From: Paenibacillus sp. BJ-4
Lineage (GTDB): Bacteria > Bacillota > Bacilli > Paenibacillales > Paenibacillaceae
DNA: 64,000 bases
Direction: 5' to 3'
Assembly: GCF_020404765.1 (NCBI RefSeq)
Contig: NZ_JAIVEM010000170.1
Span: 1 to 64,000 of the forward strand
Under the pieces are notes generated by a model, which was not told the DNA's origin, did not search any database, and saw only the letters and a list, made by a program, of their open reading frames with translations. This document shows positions 10,101 through 17,842 of this stretch, piece by piece. Within the stretch, counting starts at the first letter, position 1. Each line of letters opens with the position of its first letter. The translations under genes and the position numbers were made by a program.

Positions 10101-10968
10101 AATGGCTTCATGGGTAGTCAGCGAGGATGGAATTCGTGGGAGATACTCCAGCGACGCGAATTATATGGCCCAGGAGCAGGCGGGGGATTTTACTTATGAA
10201 GCTGAACTGAAGCTTGGCACATCCGGCGGGGCTGGTTCACTTCTGTTCCGTGCAAGCGAGGATGGGCACAGCGGCTACTACCTGAATCTGGATCCTAACA
10301 TGAAGTCTATTCGCCTGTTCTACAAAATAGATGGACGATTCGAAGAACGGCAGGTTCTGGCGAAGGTCCCGGCCTTCATCCAGCCAGGCCAAACCTATAA
10401 AATAAAGATTCAAGCGGAAGGCACGCATATCGTGGTGTATGCGGGAGGGCTGAAAATAATGGATCTGAAGGATGGAACCTTTGCCGAAGGTCATTTCGGA
10501 CTTCATGTCTTTGGCGGCTCTGTCTCTTATCAGAATGTAAATGTGACAGAAGGAGAACCGGCCAAGTTGAAGACATCAAGCCTCGTGAACGCAGCATTCC
10601 AAAAATCCATATATACAGCCCGCCTGGCAAATGGCGAAGCAGTTAGTGTGCAGGATGCAAATGAAGCCTTGGATCAAAAATGGGTGTTTGTGCCGACCGG
10701 AGATGATGCAGGCTCCTATTCCATCCGAACGACCTCCGGACAGGCGCTGGATCTGGACGCGGAGCATAATAAAATTCAGCTCTATCCTTATCTGGGCTAC
10801 CATAATCAGCGGTGGATTGTCCACAAAAATGGGGATGGTTCGGTTACCATTATCTCAGTTCATCATAATAGGGCTCTGGCCATATCCGAGGATGGTTCAA
10901 AGCTTACTTTAGAGACTGCTCCAACGGATGAAATGCGTAATAAGTGGAAAGTAAGCTTTGGTTTTTAG
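7159..10968 (+). CDS. Secreted multi-module GH32 levanase/fructanase with CBM66-like and ricin-like modules
   Basis: A 1269-residue exported fructan hydrolase. A signal peptide covers about residues 1-26. Two CBM66-like modules follow (about 49-220 and 223-390), then a GH32 five-bladed propeller and beta-sandwich (about 392-870), an Ig-like/BIG2 domain (about 880-960), a third CBM66-like module (about 961-1134) and a C-terminal ricin-type trefoil (about 1136-1269) with QDANEALDQKW and HNQRWIV. GH32 residues are in place: nucleophile Asp406 in YASDPNG (usually NDPNG), Asp534 in FRDPK, acid/base Glu585 in WECPDLF. CBM66 is known from B. subtilis SacC, where it binds levan ends. I start at the ATG at 7159, with GGAGGG before it; a TTG lies directly upstream. 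No wall anchor is visible. Levan is the likely substrate; inulin is possible. Confidence 0.9.
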   Translation: MKKKFKAGLYILMMMAIIMTLSGVYAASPDIGWAVLAEGGTGKSEKEGLSIFENAINVNTNLTGWQVKGKGKWGDTAEGLLLTSDPQENVMAISETIADDFLYEADVMIKDMQADASLLFRSNEDGLNSYMLQISPQSGIIRLKDAVGGTGKLNEAHQVSLKAGEIYHLKVKAEGTSLKVYWGTQYKPVIDIQDSSYRSGRLGVHVWDGSALFQNITVSDLKGNLGMVLVKKGQWQPDLSGQKGTSVDQSKAQQIYSRQAADFVYEGTIAFRSDAAAALAFRSSTDGARGYEATLVKEGEQVRVSLTKADGTAITSSERSYPSLAGAKHYVEVKAMGNRIQIFVDGYTPPAIDVTDHSYSTGNVGLVVKKGSAYFQNTYVTEANSYYTETYRPQYHYTPIRGYASDPNGLVYFEGEYHLFHQDGGTWAHAVSKDMLNWKRLPIALPWNDYGHIWSGSAVADVTNTSGLFTNSGGKGLIAYYTSYNPDGPNGNQRIGLAYSKDQGRTWEYAKDRPIVIENPGKNGEDSGGWDFRDPKVIRDDEHSRWVMVVSGGDHIRFFTSANLLDWTLTDNWGYGDYIRGGVWECPDLFPLVVQGTSEKKWVLMISTGANPATGGSDSEYFVGSLTAEGKFVNDNPAGKVLRTDFGKDYYASMSFSDMTDGRRVMLAWMSNWDYPFAFPTSGWKGELTIPREVTLVMTPDGLRLAQSPVKEMEHLGSRLLSATDKMISPTSPNLLKGLVSGAYEIEAELEIPAGSTVTEFGFNVREGANQKTVVGYKPGESKLFVDRSASGATDFSNLFSTRHETGMIAENKRIQMRILVDESSVEVFANGGKVVFSEVIFPDPASRAMSFYTQSGNVKVVSLTVNKLGSVWNSDRDSAPRIAMDTGDRELGIGQSEMLRAAVENGPGNGVHPLKWKSSNTKVVGIKVSGASQATLMAKKEGESVITVSTPNGKAFASLLVKVSGGEFHTSLSGWTQDLSMASWVVSEDGIRGRYSSDANYMAQEQAGDFTYEAELKLGTSGGAGSLLFRASEDGHSGYYLNLDPNMKSIRLFYKIDGRFEERQVLAKVPAFIQPGQTYKIKIQAEGTHIVVYAGGLKIMDLKDGTFAEGHFGLHVFGGSVSYQNVNVTEGEPAKLKTSSLVNAAFQKSIYTARLANGEAVSVQDANEALDQKWVFVPTGDDAGSYSIRTTSGQALDLDAEHNKIQLYPYLGYHNQRWIVHKNGDGSVTIISVHHNRALAISEDGSKLTLETAPTDEMRNKWKVSFGF

Positions 10969-10983
10969 TTCTATCCTTCAGAA

Positions 10984-11020
10984 AAGCCCCTTCCGCCGTG
11001 TTTGACGTGGAGGGGCTTGG
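10984..11020. terminator. GC-rich hairpin after the levanase gene
   Basis: AAGCCCCTTCC pairs with the downstream GGAGGGGCTT. The T run is on the minus-strand side, so on the plus strand the tail is weak. It lies 15 bases after the levanase stop and is the best terminator candidate. Confidence 0.6.
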
Positions 11021-11551
11021 CAAAAGACGGATTTGTCTTTATGCAGCTTAAGTTACAGTCTGCTTCTGTCAGGTTAGGAAAAAAACTATTTCTTGCTGGC
11101 CAAGAAAGCGTGGAGCTGCTTTTGCTGTTCTATCGCTTCAAACCTTGATTCACCCTACGCGACGAAATGCTAACTAATTACCAAAGGGCTGGTCATTACA
11201 TCATCCGACTGGACAGTCACGGGATATGCCAAAATCCTAAACAACAGCCAGGCTTCTTTTTTCAATGAAGGAATCAGAGGTGAAGCTGGTAAAGTCGAAA
11301 AATGCAAGGTAACATACTCTGGATGAACAATTGGCGTTAGGCTACCACGCTACCTTCGGAGGGAACTGTAAAGTTAAGCACAGAAACGGTATCCAAGACA
11401 GTAGATGCTACCGTTAATTTTCAAATAGCTGAGGAATTAATGCTCTCGATATTTTACTAAGTGTAAGGTCTAAAAGCTAATAGCATCTAGATGGCTTAGG
11501 CAAGTAGTGATACTATTGAGAAATAAAATGCTACACATAGTGGGAGAGCCA
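11021..11551. other. Intergenic region without an intact gene
   Basis: No frame with family features was found. Short open pieces around 11200-11420 look like decayed coding sequence, but I cannot name a family. Nothing resembles an RNA gene. Confidence 0.4.
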
Positions 11552-12159
11552 ATGATGATTAAAAACATTATATTTGATTTAGGGAATGTACTGCTGAATT
11601 ATAACCCAGAGGAATATTTAAAATTAAGAAATATTGATGCTGATAAAATTTTAGAAGTTCATGAGGAAATATTCCTAAGCAAAGAATGGCGAATGCTTGA
11701 TATTGGGGCAATCACAGAAGAAGAAGCAAAAAGCATTTTAATTAACAGGAGCAGTAAAAATGGACATTTGATAGAACTGGCTTTTGAGAATTGGTACGAA
11801 CTTTTTACTCTAATTGAGGAATCAGTTGATGTACTCAAAGAGCTAAAAAATGATGGTTATAAGATTTACTATTTATCTAATTTCATTTGCTTGCATTTGA
11901 AAATGTAACTGAGAAATATAATTTTTTTGAATTGTTCGATGGCGGAGTTGCTTCATATGAAGCAAATCAGGTAAAACCTGAGGAAGGAATCTATAAGAAA
12001 TTAATCGACAGATATAAAATTAATCCTGAGGAATCAATTTTTATCGATGACTTACAGCACAATATTGAAGCTGCAAATAAACTTGGTTTTAATACAATAC
12101 ATCTAACAAACCCTAAGGATTTGAGAGAGAAATTAAGAAGATATGATTTAAACATTTAA
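11552..12159 (+). pseudogene. HAD-family hydrolase, single frameshift
   Basis: Both halves of a HAD subfamily IA phosphatase are present. The first frame carries motif I (IIFDLGNVLLNY) and the helical cap up to motif II (IYYLSN). The second frame resumes at HLLAFENVTEKYNFF and carries the motif III/IV region (QVKPEEGIYKKL, then IFIDDLQHNIEAA). The frames join if one T is added near 11882, within AATTTCATTTG. The family resembles YihX-type sugar phosphatases. GGGAG precedes the ATG pair at 11552. The gene is either recently inactivated or affected by a one-base sequencing error. Confidence 0.8.
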
Positions 12160-12194
12160 GAATTACTTACAGGATTTTCCGCCATGTATTTTTT

Positions 12195-12220
12195 AAGACC
12201 TTTAAACAATGGTCTTTTTC
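12195..12220 (+). terminator. Terminator after the HAD gene
   Basis: AAGACC and GGTCTT pair around a 10-base loop and are followed by TTTTC. The stem is short (6 bp), so strength is moderate. Confidence 0.6.
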
Positions 12221-12369
12221 TTAATACACAAACAGGACTGCTATGGAGTCGTTTTTCTCAATAGCGTTGCACCTCTTTTTCATCACGCCTTTATATTCAC
12301 ATCCTTTAAGTCGATTTACTTAAGATACTGAGGGACCAGGACCGGGACGGAAGTGAAATTACAATAAGT

Positions 12370-12422
12370 CATAAAATAGTCGAGTGACGAACCAATTTGT
12401 CCCTGCGCTCGACTATTTTATG
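12370..12422. terminator. Perfect 15-bp inverted repeat, probably a bidirectional terminator
   Basis: CATAAAATAGTCGAG (12370-12384) is repeated exactly in inverted form at 12408-12422 with a 23-base loop. The outer part of the stem is A/T-rich, giving a T-containing tail on both strands. It sits just beyond the 3' end of the minus-strand LacI gene and probably ends that operon. Confidence 0.6.
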
Positions 12423-12447
12423 CCCTTACTAAAAGCGCATTACAATA

Positions 12448-13440
12448 TTAGCTGGTGCGCCGAACCATTAATTCCGTAGAAAACACTTCTTCGACAGGCT
12501 CGATGCGCTGCCCGTCGGACTCGATGGATTGTATCATCAACTTGGATGCAGCCTCGGCCAATTCGTTGATGGGGTGCCGAATGGTCGATAAGCTCAGCAG
12601 CTCGGAGACGGTCGGCATATCGTCGACACCCAAAAGGGCAAGGTCTTGCGGAACGGACAGGCCCAAATCTTTGCATGCCTTTAAGACCCCGATGGCGGAA
12701 ATGTCGCTTAAACAAAACAACGCTTACGGCAGCTGGTTGGTGTGGGCCAGGTTTATCAAGGTATCGTAACCGAACTTCTCCGACATATCTCCTGTGATCA
12801 CCGTCGTGAGTTTTCCGTTTTGCTGCAAGATCTCGCTGGCACCGTTTAGCCGGTCGTCGAATCCCGGAACGTGTCCGTGGGGATAAGTCAACATCACCAG
12901 ATTGTGATACCCGCGCGATAATAAGTGATTCACCCCGATCTGGCCGCTTTGATAGTCGTTAACACGCAGCACGTGCGCTCCATAGGATAAATTGTGGCGT
13001 CCTATGGTAATGACCGGCACGTTGAGATCCATTAACTTTGGCATGAATTTTTCCGTATCCAAGGTCGCTTTAACGATGATCCCGTCGACCATCTGGATAT
13101 TCATGAAGATTTCTTCAAAGTCCAACAGGATGATCTTATATCCCAGTGTCTTTAACTGCTGCTTAATAACTTTGGCAAAATGGAGGAAGTATAAGTCCTC
13201 AAAATAACCGTCGTAGGTACTGTCGGATAAAACCAGCCCAATTGTGTGCATTCTGCCAGTAATGAGGCTTTTGGCAACAGGATTCACTTGGTAACCCAAC
13301 TTCGTTATTGAGAGATTGATTCTTTCCTTCGTCTCCAAGCTCATTTTCTGAAAGTTGCCGTTCAGAAAATGGGAGACCGTCGCGGGCGATACACCCGTGT
13401 CTTTTGCGACTTGAACTAAGGTAACCCTTTTCTTAGCCAT
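12448..13440 (-). pseudogene. LacI-family regulator interrupted by an in-frame stop
   Basis: Two open stretches in the same frame together form a 330-residue LacI protein. The N-terminal part has the helix-turn-helix (VTLVQVAKDTGVSPATVSHFLNG) and most of the sensor domain. A single TAA at 12724-12726 interrupts it between THTNQLP-like and ALFCLSDISAIGV, and the C-terminal lobe then continues to VRRTS. No base is lost, so this is a nonsense change, possibly one substitution. The gene starts 40 bases after the GH172 gene and is probably the last cistron of that operon. The truncated 238-residue product would lack part of the effector-binding core. Confidence 0.8.
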
Positions 13441-13480
13441 TTTTATACCTCTACTTAATTTGTATTTCGGTTTCCTCTGA

Positions 13481-14569
13481 TTAGCGAGGACGTCTTTCCA
13501 GTACGCCAGGCAGTGCGGGAAACACTTGATGCGGTTCGGACTGGTACCAATAGCATACGGAGCTCACGTCGTCACTTCTTTCAAATAACGCTTTTCCATC
13601 ATGCCCGATCTGTTGAACGGTGACACGTAAATCCTCTTCAAACAAAATGGGGTCAAGTATATGCCAACGATAGAAGCCGCGCATCGGACAAGCAGCTCCA
13701 TCATAAATATGCGATCTGGTGTTGTCTTTCACCTGGAAATGCGGAAAACCCATAAAGGGAGTCGAGTATGTCTGTTCCTGCACCGGGTTCCCGTTGTCGT
13801 AATTCACGAAGCCCCAAGCGCCGCCGAAATAATCCTCCGTCCCCGTTCCGCAGATGGTCGGCCAATCCCGGTCGCCGTCGAGATAAAATTTCACTTCGCC
13901 TTCGCCGTACCAGTAACGCGATAAAGAAGTCCATGCCATATAGGTGCCGACATATTTGCCTCTTCCTTTAATTCCATCAATAATCGTATAATCCTGCTTG
14001 AGCCTAGTAGGATTTTCTCTGCGGAATTGGGCGTGAAAATATTCCGTATCCTCAGGGAGTTCATCGACCAGTACGTAATCAAACTGGTAGAAGAACGCTT
14101 CGATCTCCTGGGGATGCTCATTCGTTATGGTTACTTTGGCGGCTTTTTTGAAAGGCATTGCAAAGTAACTGTTCATGCCGCCGACCGGATCCACCACGAT
14201 CGGCAAGGAATTGACGATCGCTCTGGCACCGAAGCCGTTGCAGAAGAAATCGCCCAGGGGAACTTCCACGGAAGGGGTCTGTTCATCATCCCAATACATC
14301 CGCAATACCAGGTCACGCAACACGAACCAGCCGGTCTCGGTTTGGTCGGTCACGGTCATCCAGATGTGCTGGATGATACCCGGTCCTTCGATATCGACGA
14401 GCGTAGCAGTTTCACCTTGGGCCAGCGAGATAAAGGCTTTGCCTTTCCGGGCAATTCCCAAGGGACCCGTGGCTTTTCCGCCTTCTCCTTTCAGGCCTCG
14501 CGGATTTTCTGCTGTGATCGCTCTGCTTTTTCCTCTCATTTTGCCAAAAAGGTGATTCATGGATTGCAT
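13481..14569 (-). CDS. GH172 (DUF2961) family enzyme, likely difructose-anhydride or alpha-fructofuranosidase
   Basis: The 362-residue cytoplasmic protein belongs to DUF2961, now GH172. The characterised founder from Bifidobacterium makes and cleaves difructose dianhydride I and releases alpha-linked fructofuranose. The signature GTGTEDYFGGAWGF is at 241-254 and YGEGEVKFYLDGD at 221-233. Glu225 and Glu245 are spaced like the acid/base and nucleophile pair I recall for the founder (positions inferred). PLGDFFCNGFG is also conserved. There is no signal peptide, so it acts on imported sugar. It follows two ABC permease genes with a 13-base gap, and GGAGAG precedes its ATG. Position beside a fructan locus supports a fructose-dianhydride role; other substrates (arabinofuranose) occur in the family. 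Confidence 0.85.
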   Translation of the reverse strand: MQSMNHLFGKMRGKSRAITAENPRGLKGEGGKATGPLGIARKGKAFISLAQGETATLVDIEGPGIIQHIWMTVTDQTETGWFVLRDLVLRMYWDDEQTPSVEVPLGDFFCNGFGARAIVNSLPIVVDPVGGMNSYFAMPFKKAAKVTITNEHPQEIEAFFYQFDYVLVDELPEDTEYFHAQFRRENPTRLKQDYTIIDGIKGRGKYVGTYMAWTSLSRYWYGEGEVKFYLDGDRDWPTICGTGTEDYFGGAWGFVNYDNGNPVQEQTYSTPFMGFPHFQVKDNTRSHIYDGAACPMRGFYRWHILDPILFEEDLRVTVQQIGHDGKALFERSDDVSSVCYWYQSEPHQVFPALPGVLERRPR

Positions 14570-14582
14570 AGTTGATCTCTCC

Positions 14583-15416
14583 TTATCCTTTAACTGCTCC
14601 GTCAGAAACGCCGGACATCAAGTATTTGTTTAGAAATAAATAGATGATAATGATTGGGATGATGCTGATGCTGATGGCCGCAAATGTCTGCCCCCAATCC
14701 GTCGCCCCGAAGGCCCCGATGAACTCCTGAAGCCCCACCGCGATCGTTTTATATTGCTTGTCGTTCGTAAAGGTGTTGGAAAAAATAAAATCATTCCAAA
14801 TGAGAACGAAATTGATCGATGCGACCGTGATCGTCGTGTTGATGGTAAGCGGAGAAATGATTTTATAGAACACCTGATAAATATTGCACCCGTCGATGAC
14901 CGCAGCTTCAATCAATTCATTGGGCACGTAACTGTAAAAGCTGGTGAAGATCAAAATCGATAAAGGCAAGGCAAATCCGACTTGTGGAAGGATTAGCGCC
15001 AGATACGAGTTCAGTAGCCCGAAGTCTTTATACATAATAAACAACGGGATTAAGGTGACTTGAATCGGAATCATGATACCGACCGTAAAGAACAGCAGTA
15101 GTTTCGAATTTAACTTGAAATTCATTTTGACGAGGGCAAAGCCTGCCGTTGAGCTTAAGAAGATGATAAGTAGCAGGCAGCTGAACGTTACGATGGCTGT
15201 ATTTTTGATATATAGCAGCAGATCGCTTTCCCTAAATACACTCACATAGTTGTCGAACGACCATAACGTCGGTAGCGAAAAGGGTTTTGTCGTCAGTTCG
15301 ATGCTTGATTTGAAGCTGGACAACATCAGCCAAACGACCGGGTAGATCTGCACGATCAGGATCATGATGACAATAAAATAGAGCAGAAAGGACCAAGCTG
15401 TTTTTTTGGATCGCAT
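14583..15416 (-). CDS. ABC sugar transporter permease, MalG/AraQ type
   Basis: An inner-membrane protein of about 277 residues with six hydrophobic segments. The EAA loop reads NELIEAAVIDGCNIYQVFYKIISPL, typical of the second permease of carbohydrate-uptake-1 transporters. The start ATG lies one base after the stop of the preceding permease and has GGAAAGGAG upstream, which is better than the longer frame beginning at 15482. Likely partner: the permease at 15418-16293. The ATPase would be a shared MsmX-type protein encoded elsewhere. Confidence 0.9.
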   Translation of the reverse strand: MRSKKTAWSFLLYFIVIMILIVQIYPVVWLMLSSFKSSIELTTKPFSLPTLWSFDNYVSVFRESDLLLYIKNTAIVTFSCLLLIIFLSSTAGFALVKMNFKLNSKLLLFFTVGIMIPIQVTLIPLFIMYKDFGLLNSYLALILPQVGFALPLSILIFTSFYSYVPNELIEAAVIDGCNIYQVFYKIISPLTINTTITVASINFVLIWNDFIFSNTFTNDKQYKTIAVGLQEFIGAFGATDWGQTFAAISISIIPIIIIYLFLNKYLMSGVSDGAVKG

Positions 15417-15417
15417 G

Positions 15418-16293
15418 TTATGCTTCTCCTTTCCTGGAATTGAATATGGCTCGGATAAGAAGAACGGCAAGCAGGCTTTCAATCACGATAAATACGGCAA
15501 TCGAGCTTCCATATCCGTATTGATTGGTCGAGAACGCTCTTTTGTACATATAAGTCGTGACCAACTCGGTCGTCGAACCCGGAACACCAATGATATAAGG
15601 GATATCGAAACCTCTTAGTGCACCGGTGGTGCACATGATAAGGGCCAAACTCAGCACATGCTTGATACTCGGCAATTTGATATATCGGATCAGCTGCCAT
15701 CCATTTACACCGTCTATGGTTGCAGCCTCCTCGATCTCTTTCGGAATCGCGATCAGGGCCGCATAAAAAATAACCATGTACATGCCCGTAAAGCGCCAGC
15801 CTTCGGGAATGGATACTGCGATCAATGCGGTGTGGTGATTGGATAACCAGGCACTTTGCAAATGACCCAGTCCAATCCAATCCAGGAACATATTCAGCAA
15901 GCCCAGCGGCTGCAGGGAATAGAAGTTACGGAACATCTGCGCGATAGCGACGGTGACCACTACGGCTGGCAAATAATACAACGTTCTGAAAATGCCGGCT
16001 CCTTTTTTGATGTAAGAGAGCAGTAATGCGAAAAACAAACCGATAAACACCTGCATGAGTACCACGATCACGACATACACCAAGTTATTTTGCACGGAAT
16101 TCCAGAAGTAGGGGTCTTTAAACATTTTGATATAGTTGCCCAGACCAATGTACCTGGCATCCTTTATTCCGTTCCAATCTTGAAAGCCGTAATTCAGCGA
16201 CTGAATAATTGGGACAAAGACGGTTCCTAAATAAAATAGCAAGGCTGGCGTGATAAAAATGAACCATGCCTTTTTGTCCTTGAGTACATTCAT
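15418..16293 (-). CDS. ABC sugar transporter permease, MalF/UgpA type
   Basis: A six-segment membrane protein of about 291 residues. The EAA loop is KEIEEAATIDGVNGWQLIRYIKLPSI. I choose the ATG preceded by GGGGAG; five further codons lie upstream in frame. It is the first gene of a three- or four-gene minus-strand operon (permease, permease, GH172, LacI). No solute-binding lipoprotein gene is present upstream or downstream on this strand, which is unusual for a carbohydrate importer. Its leader holds two overlapping hairpins and a LacI-type operator. Confidence 0.88.
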   Translation of the reverse strand: MNVLKDKKAWFIFITPALLFYLGTVFVPIIQSLNYGFQDWNGIKDARYIGLGNYIKMFKDPYFWNSVQNNLVYVVIVVLMQVFIGLFFALLLSYIKKGAGIFRTLYYLPAVVVTVAIAQMFRNFYSLQPLGLLNMFLDWIGLGHLQSAWLSNHHTALIAVSIPEGWRFTGMYMVIFYAALIAIPKEIEEAATIDGVNGWQLIRYIKLPSIKHVLSLALIMCTTGALRGFDIPYIIGVPGSTTELVTTYMYKRAFSTNQYGYGSSIAVFIVIESLLAVLLIRAIFNSRKGEA

Positions 16294-16340
16294 GTTGAAT
16301 CTCCCCATTTGTTTGTATTGACAGATTTAGTGAAAGGTAC

Positions 16341-16389
16341 CCACCCGGACCCTGAATGGCCGGGTGGATGGCAACACTTGCCATTCAGG
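16341..16389 (-). promoter_or_regulatory. Two overlapping, mutually exclusive hairpins in the operon leader
   Basis: CCACCCGG (16341-16348) pairs perfectly with CCGGGTGG (16360-16367). CCTGAATGGC (16351-16360) pairs perfectly with GCCATTCAGG (16380-16389). The two stems overlap, so only one can form at a time. On the minus strand they lie between the operator at 16506 and the first permease ATG, about 48 bases from the start codon. This could be an attenuator-like switch or a mobile palindromic unit. Confidence 0.55.
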
Positions 16390-16505
16390 AAGATCCCAAA
16401 ATACGAATAGGTGCGCTTGCAACCTGACAATAGAGCTTCATTAAAGCGGCGACATTCTTTAGGAAGCATGAGAAGGGCCAGCGAAAAAAGCGCTTCAAAA
16501 AATAA

Positions 16506-16520
16506 TTGAAACGTTTCCAA
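16506..16520. promoter_or_regulatory. LacI-family operator between divergent operons
   Basis: TTGAAACGTTTCCAA is a near-perfect palindrome centred on ACGT/CG, of the kind bound by LacI-family repressors; it also resembles cre. It sits between the divergent regulator gene (start 16564) and the minus-strand ABC/GH172 operon. Close copies occur at 17609, 17793 and 26289. Confidence 0.7.
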
Positions 16521-16563
16521 CTTAGTGTTATTATAATTTCCATAAGAGAGATGGGGGGGTTAG

Positions 16564-17532
16564 ATGCCAAGTATTAAAGATGTAGCTAACTTAGCTGGCG
16601 TAGCTGTGGGAACTGTGTCCCGCGTTATTAACAACTCGGGCTCTGTAAAACCAGATACACGCAAAAAAGTGGAGAAAGCTATACAAGAACTGAATTATTT
16701 TCCCAATGAAGTCGCTCGAAATTTCAAGATGAGGAAATCCAAGATGGTAGCCTTGCTGCTTCCAAGTATCTGGCATCCTTTTTTCTCTGAACTGGCTTAT
16801 TACATTGAGGATGAGTTGGATCGGGAAGGTTTTAAGCTTATGCTATGTAATAGCGGCGGTAAGCCTGAAAAGGAACTGTATTATCTGGATATGCTACGGC
16901 AAAACAAAGTGGCTGGTATCGTCGGCATTACTTACAATGATATAGAGAATAGCGTAAGCAATGATATTCCGATTCTAAGTATTGACAGGCACTTCAACAA
17001 AAAAATTACCTGTGTGACCTCGGATAATTATGAGGGAGGGCGTCTGGCTTTAAGGGAACTTGTTAAAGCAGGAGCCGAGAGACCGGCTTTTATGGGAAGC
17101 ATAACTTCCGTTTTTAGTGAAACCATGAATCGAAGAAAAGGTTTTATTGATGAAGCGGAAAAATTAGGTGTCGACTATGTTGTATACGAGAAGCCAGACC
17201 CGATTGTGGACGACGATGCCTATTTTGGCGAATTTCTGTATAAGCATCAGGATGTGGACGGCATTTTCGCTATTACCGATATGTTAGCCGCCAAATATAT
17301 AGAAAGAGTAGGTAGGCAGGGTATTCGCGTTCCAGAGGATGTAAAGGTCATTGGTTACGACGGCATTCAGGATCATTCTTATTTTCATCCGGTATTGTCT
17401 ACAATCAGGCAGCCAGTGGAGGAGATGGCACGTACGACAATCAGACTGCTGTATCAAAAGATCGAAGGTAAAACTTTAGATCAGCAAGTGTATCGTCTCC
17501 CCGTTATCTTCAGGCAAGGCGAAACGACATGA
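16564..17532 (+). CDS. LacI-family regulator of the fructan operon
   Basis: A 322-residue DNA-binding protein. Helix-turn-helix: SIKDVANLAGVAVGTVSRVIN; hinge: ELNYFPNEVARNFK; sensor ends with VIGYDGIQDHSYFHPVLSTI. The ATG has GGGGGGG upstream. The gene lies between two operons that share a palindromic operator, so it is the best candidate to bind TTGGAAACGTTTCA sites and to respond to a fructo-oligosaccharide or related sugar. Its 3' end and the following spacer have been duplicated in tandem. Confidence 0.9.
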   Translation: MPSIKDVANLAGVAVGTVSRVINNSGSVKPDTRKKVEKAIQELNYFPNEVARNFKMRKSKMVALLLPSIWHPFFSELAYYIEDELDREGFKLMLCNSGGKPEKELYYLDMLRQNKVAGIVGITYNDIENSVSNDIPILSIDRHFNKKITCVTSDNYEGGRLALRELVKAGAERPAFMGSITSVFSETMNRRKGFIDEAEKLGVDYVVYEKPDPIVDDDAYFGEFLYKHQDVDGIFAITDMLAAKYIERVGRQGIRVPEDVKVIGYDGIQDHSYFHPVLSTIRQPVEEMARTTIRLLYQKIEGKTLDQQVYRLPVIFRQGETT

Positions 17533-17608
17533 TTTTTATTGTAAAAATATTAGCTCATTCACTCGGATCACAGTATGGATCTGCAAACTGACTTTTTATT
17601 AAAACAAA

Positions 17609-17622
17609 TTGGAAGCGTTTCA
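17609..17622. promoter_or_regulatory. LacI-type operator copy (upstream)
   Basis: TTGGAAGCGTTTCA differs by one base from the copies at 17793 and 26289. It lies in the first unit of the tandem duplication, about 235 bases before the permease start. Confidence 0.65.
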
Positions 17623-17792
17623 TATGACAATCAGACTACTCTGTTAAAAGAGCCAAGGTATAAGCTTGGATCAGCAAATGCATCGTCTTCCCGTTATTTT
17701 AGGCAAGATTGTTTCTTTGATTTTGGAAAAACTTCAGCTCATTCGGTCGATTTATGGTATGGGTCACCGACTGACGTTTTTCTTATAGCAAA

Positions 17793-17807
17793 TTGGAAAC
17801 GTTTCAA
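17793..17807. promoter_or_regulatory. LacI-type operator copy (proximal)
   Basis: TTGGAAACGTTTCAA, a near palindrome, lies about 36 bases before the start codon of the first permease gene. Together with the copy at 17609 it could support repression by looping. Confidence 0.7.
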
Positions 17808-17842
17808 AAATGAAAATATCCTTTTACAAGAAAGGGAGTGTA

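Larger units (their letters stand above)
17434..17807 (+). repeat. Degenerate tandem duplication: regulator 3' end plus operator
   Basis: Unit 1 (about 17434-17622) holds the last 32 codons of the LacI gene, its stop, the spacer and an operator. Unit 2 (about 17623-17807) repeats the same order with many substitutions: ACAATCAGACT, GGATCAGCAA, CATCGTCTTCCCGTTAT and AGGCAAG are recognisable, ending in a second operator. The translated second copy is frameshifted, so it is non-coding. The result is two operators about 184 bases apart before the transporter genes. An open frame over 17575-17862 is an artefact of this repeat. Confidence 0.8.

Noticed and set aside
14027..14575. Plus-strand open frame of 182 codons antisense to GH172
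   Set aside because: It is the complement of a conserved enzyme gene and shows no family pattern.
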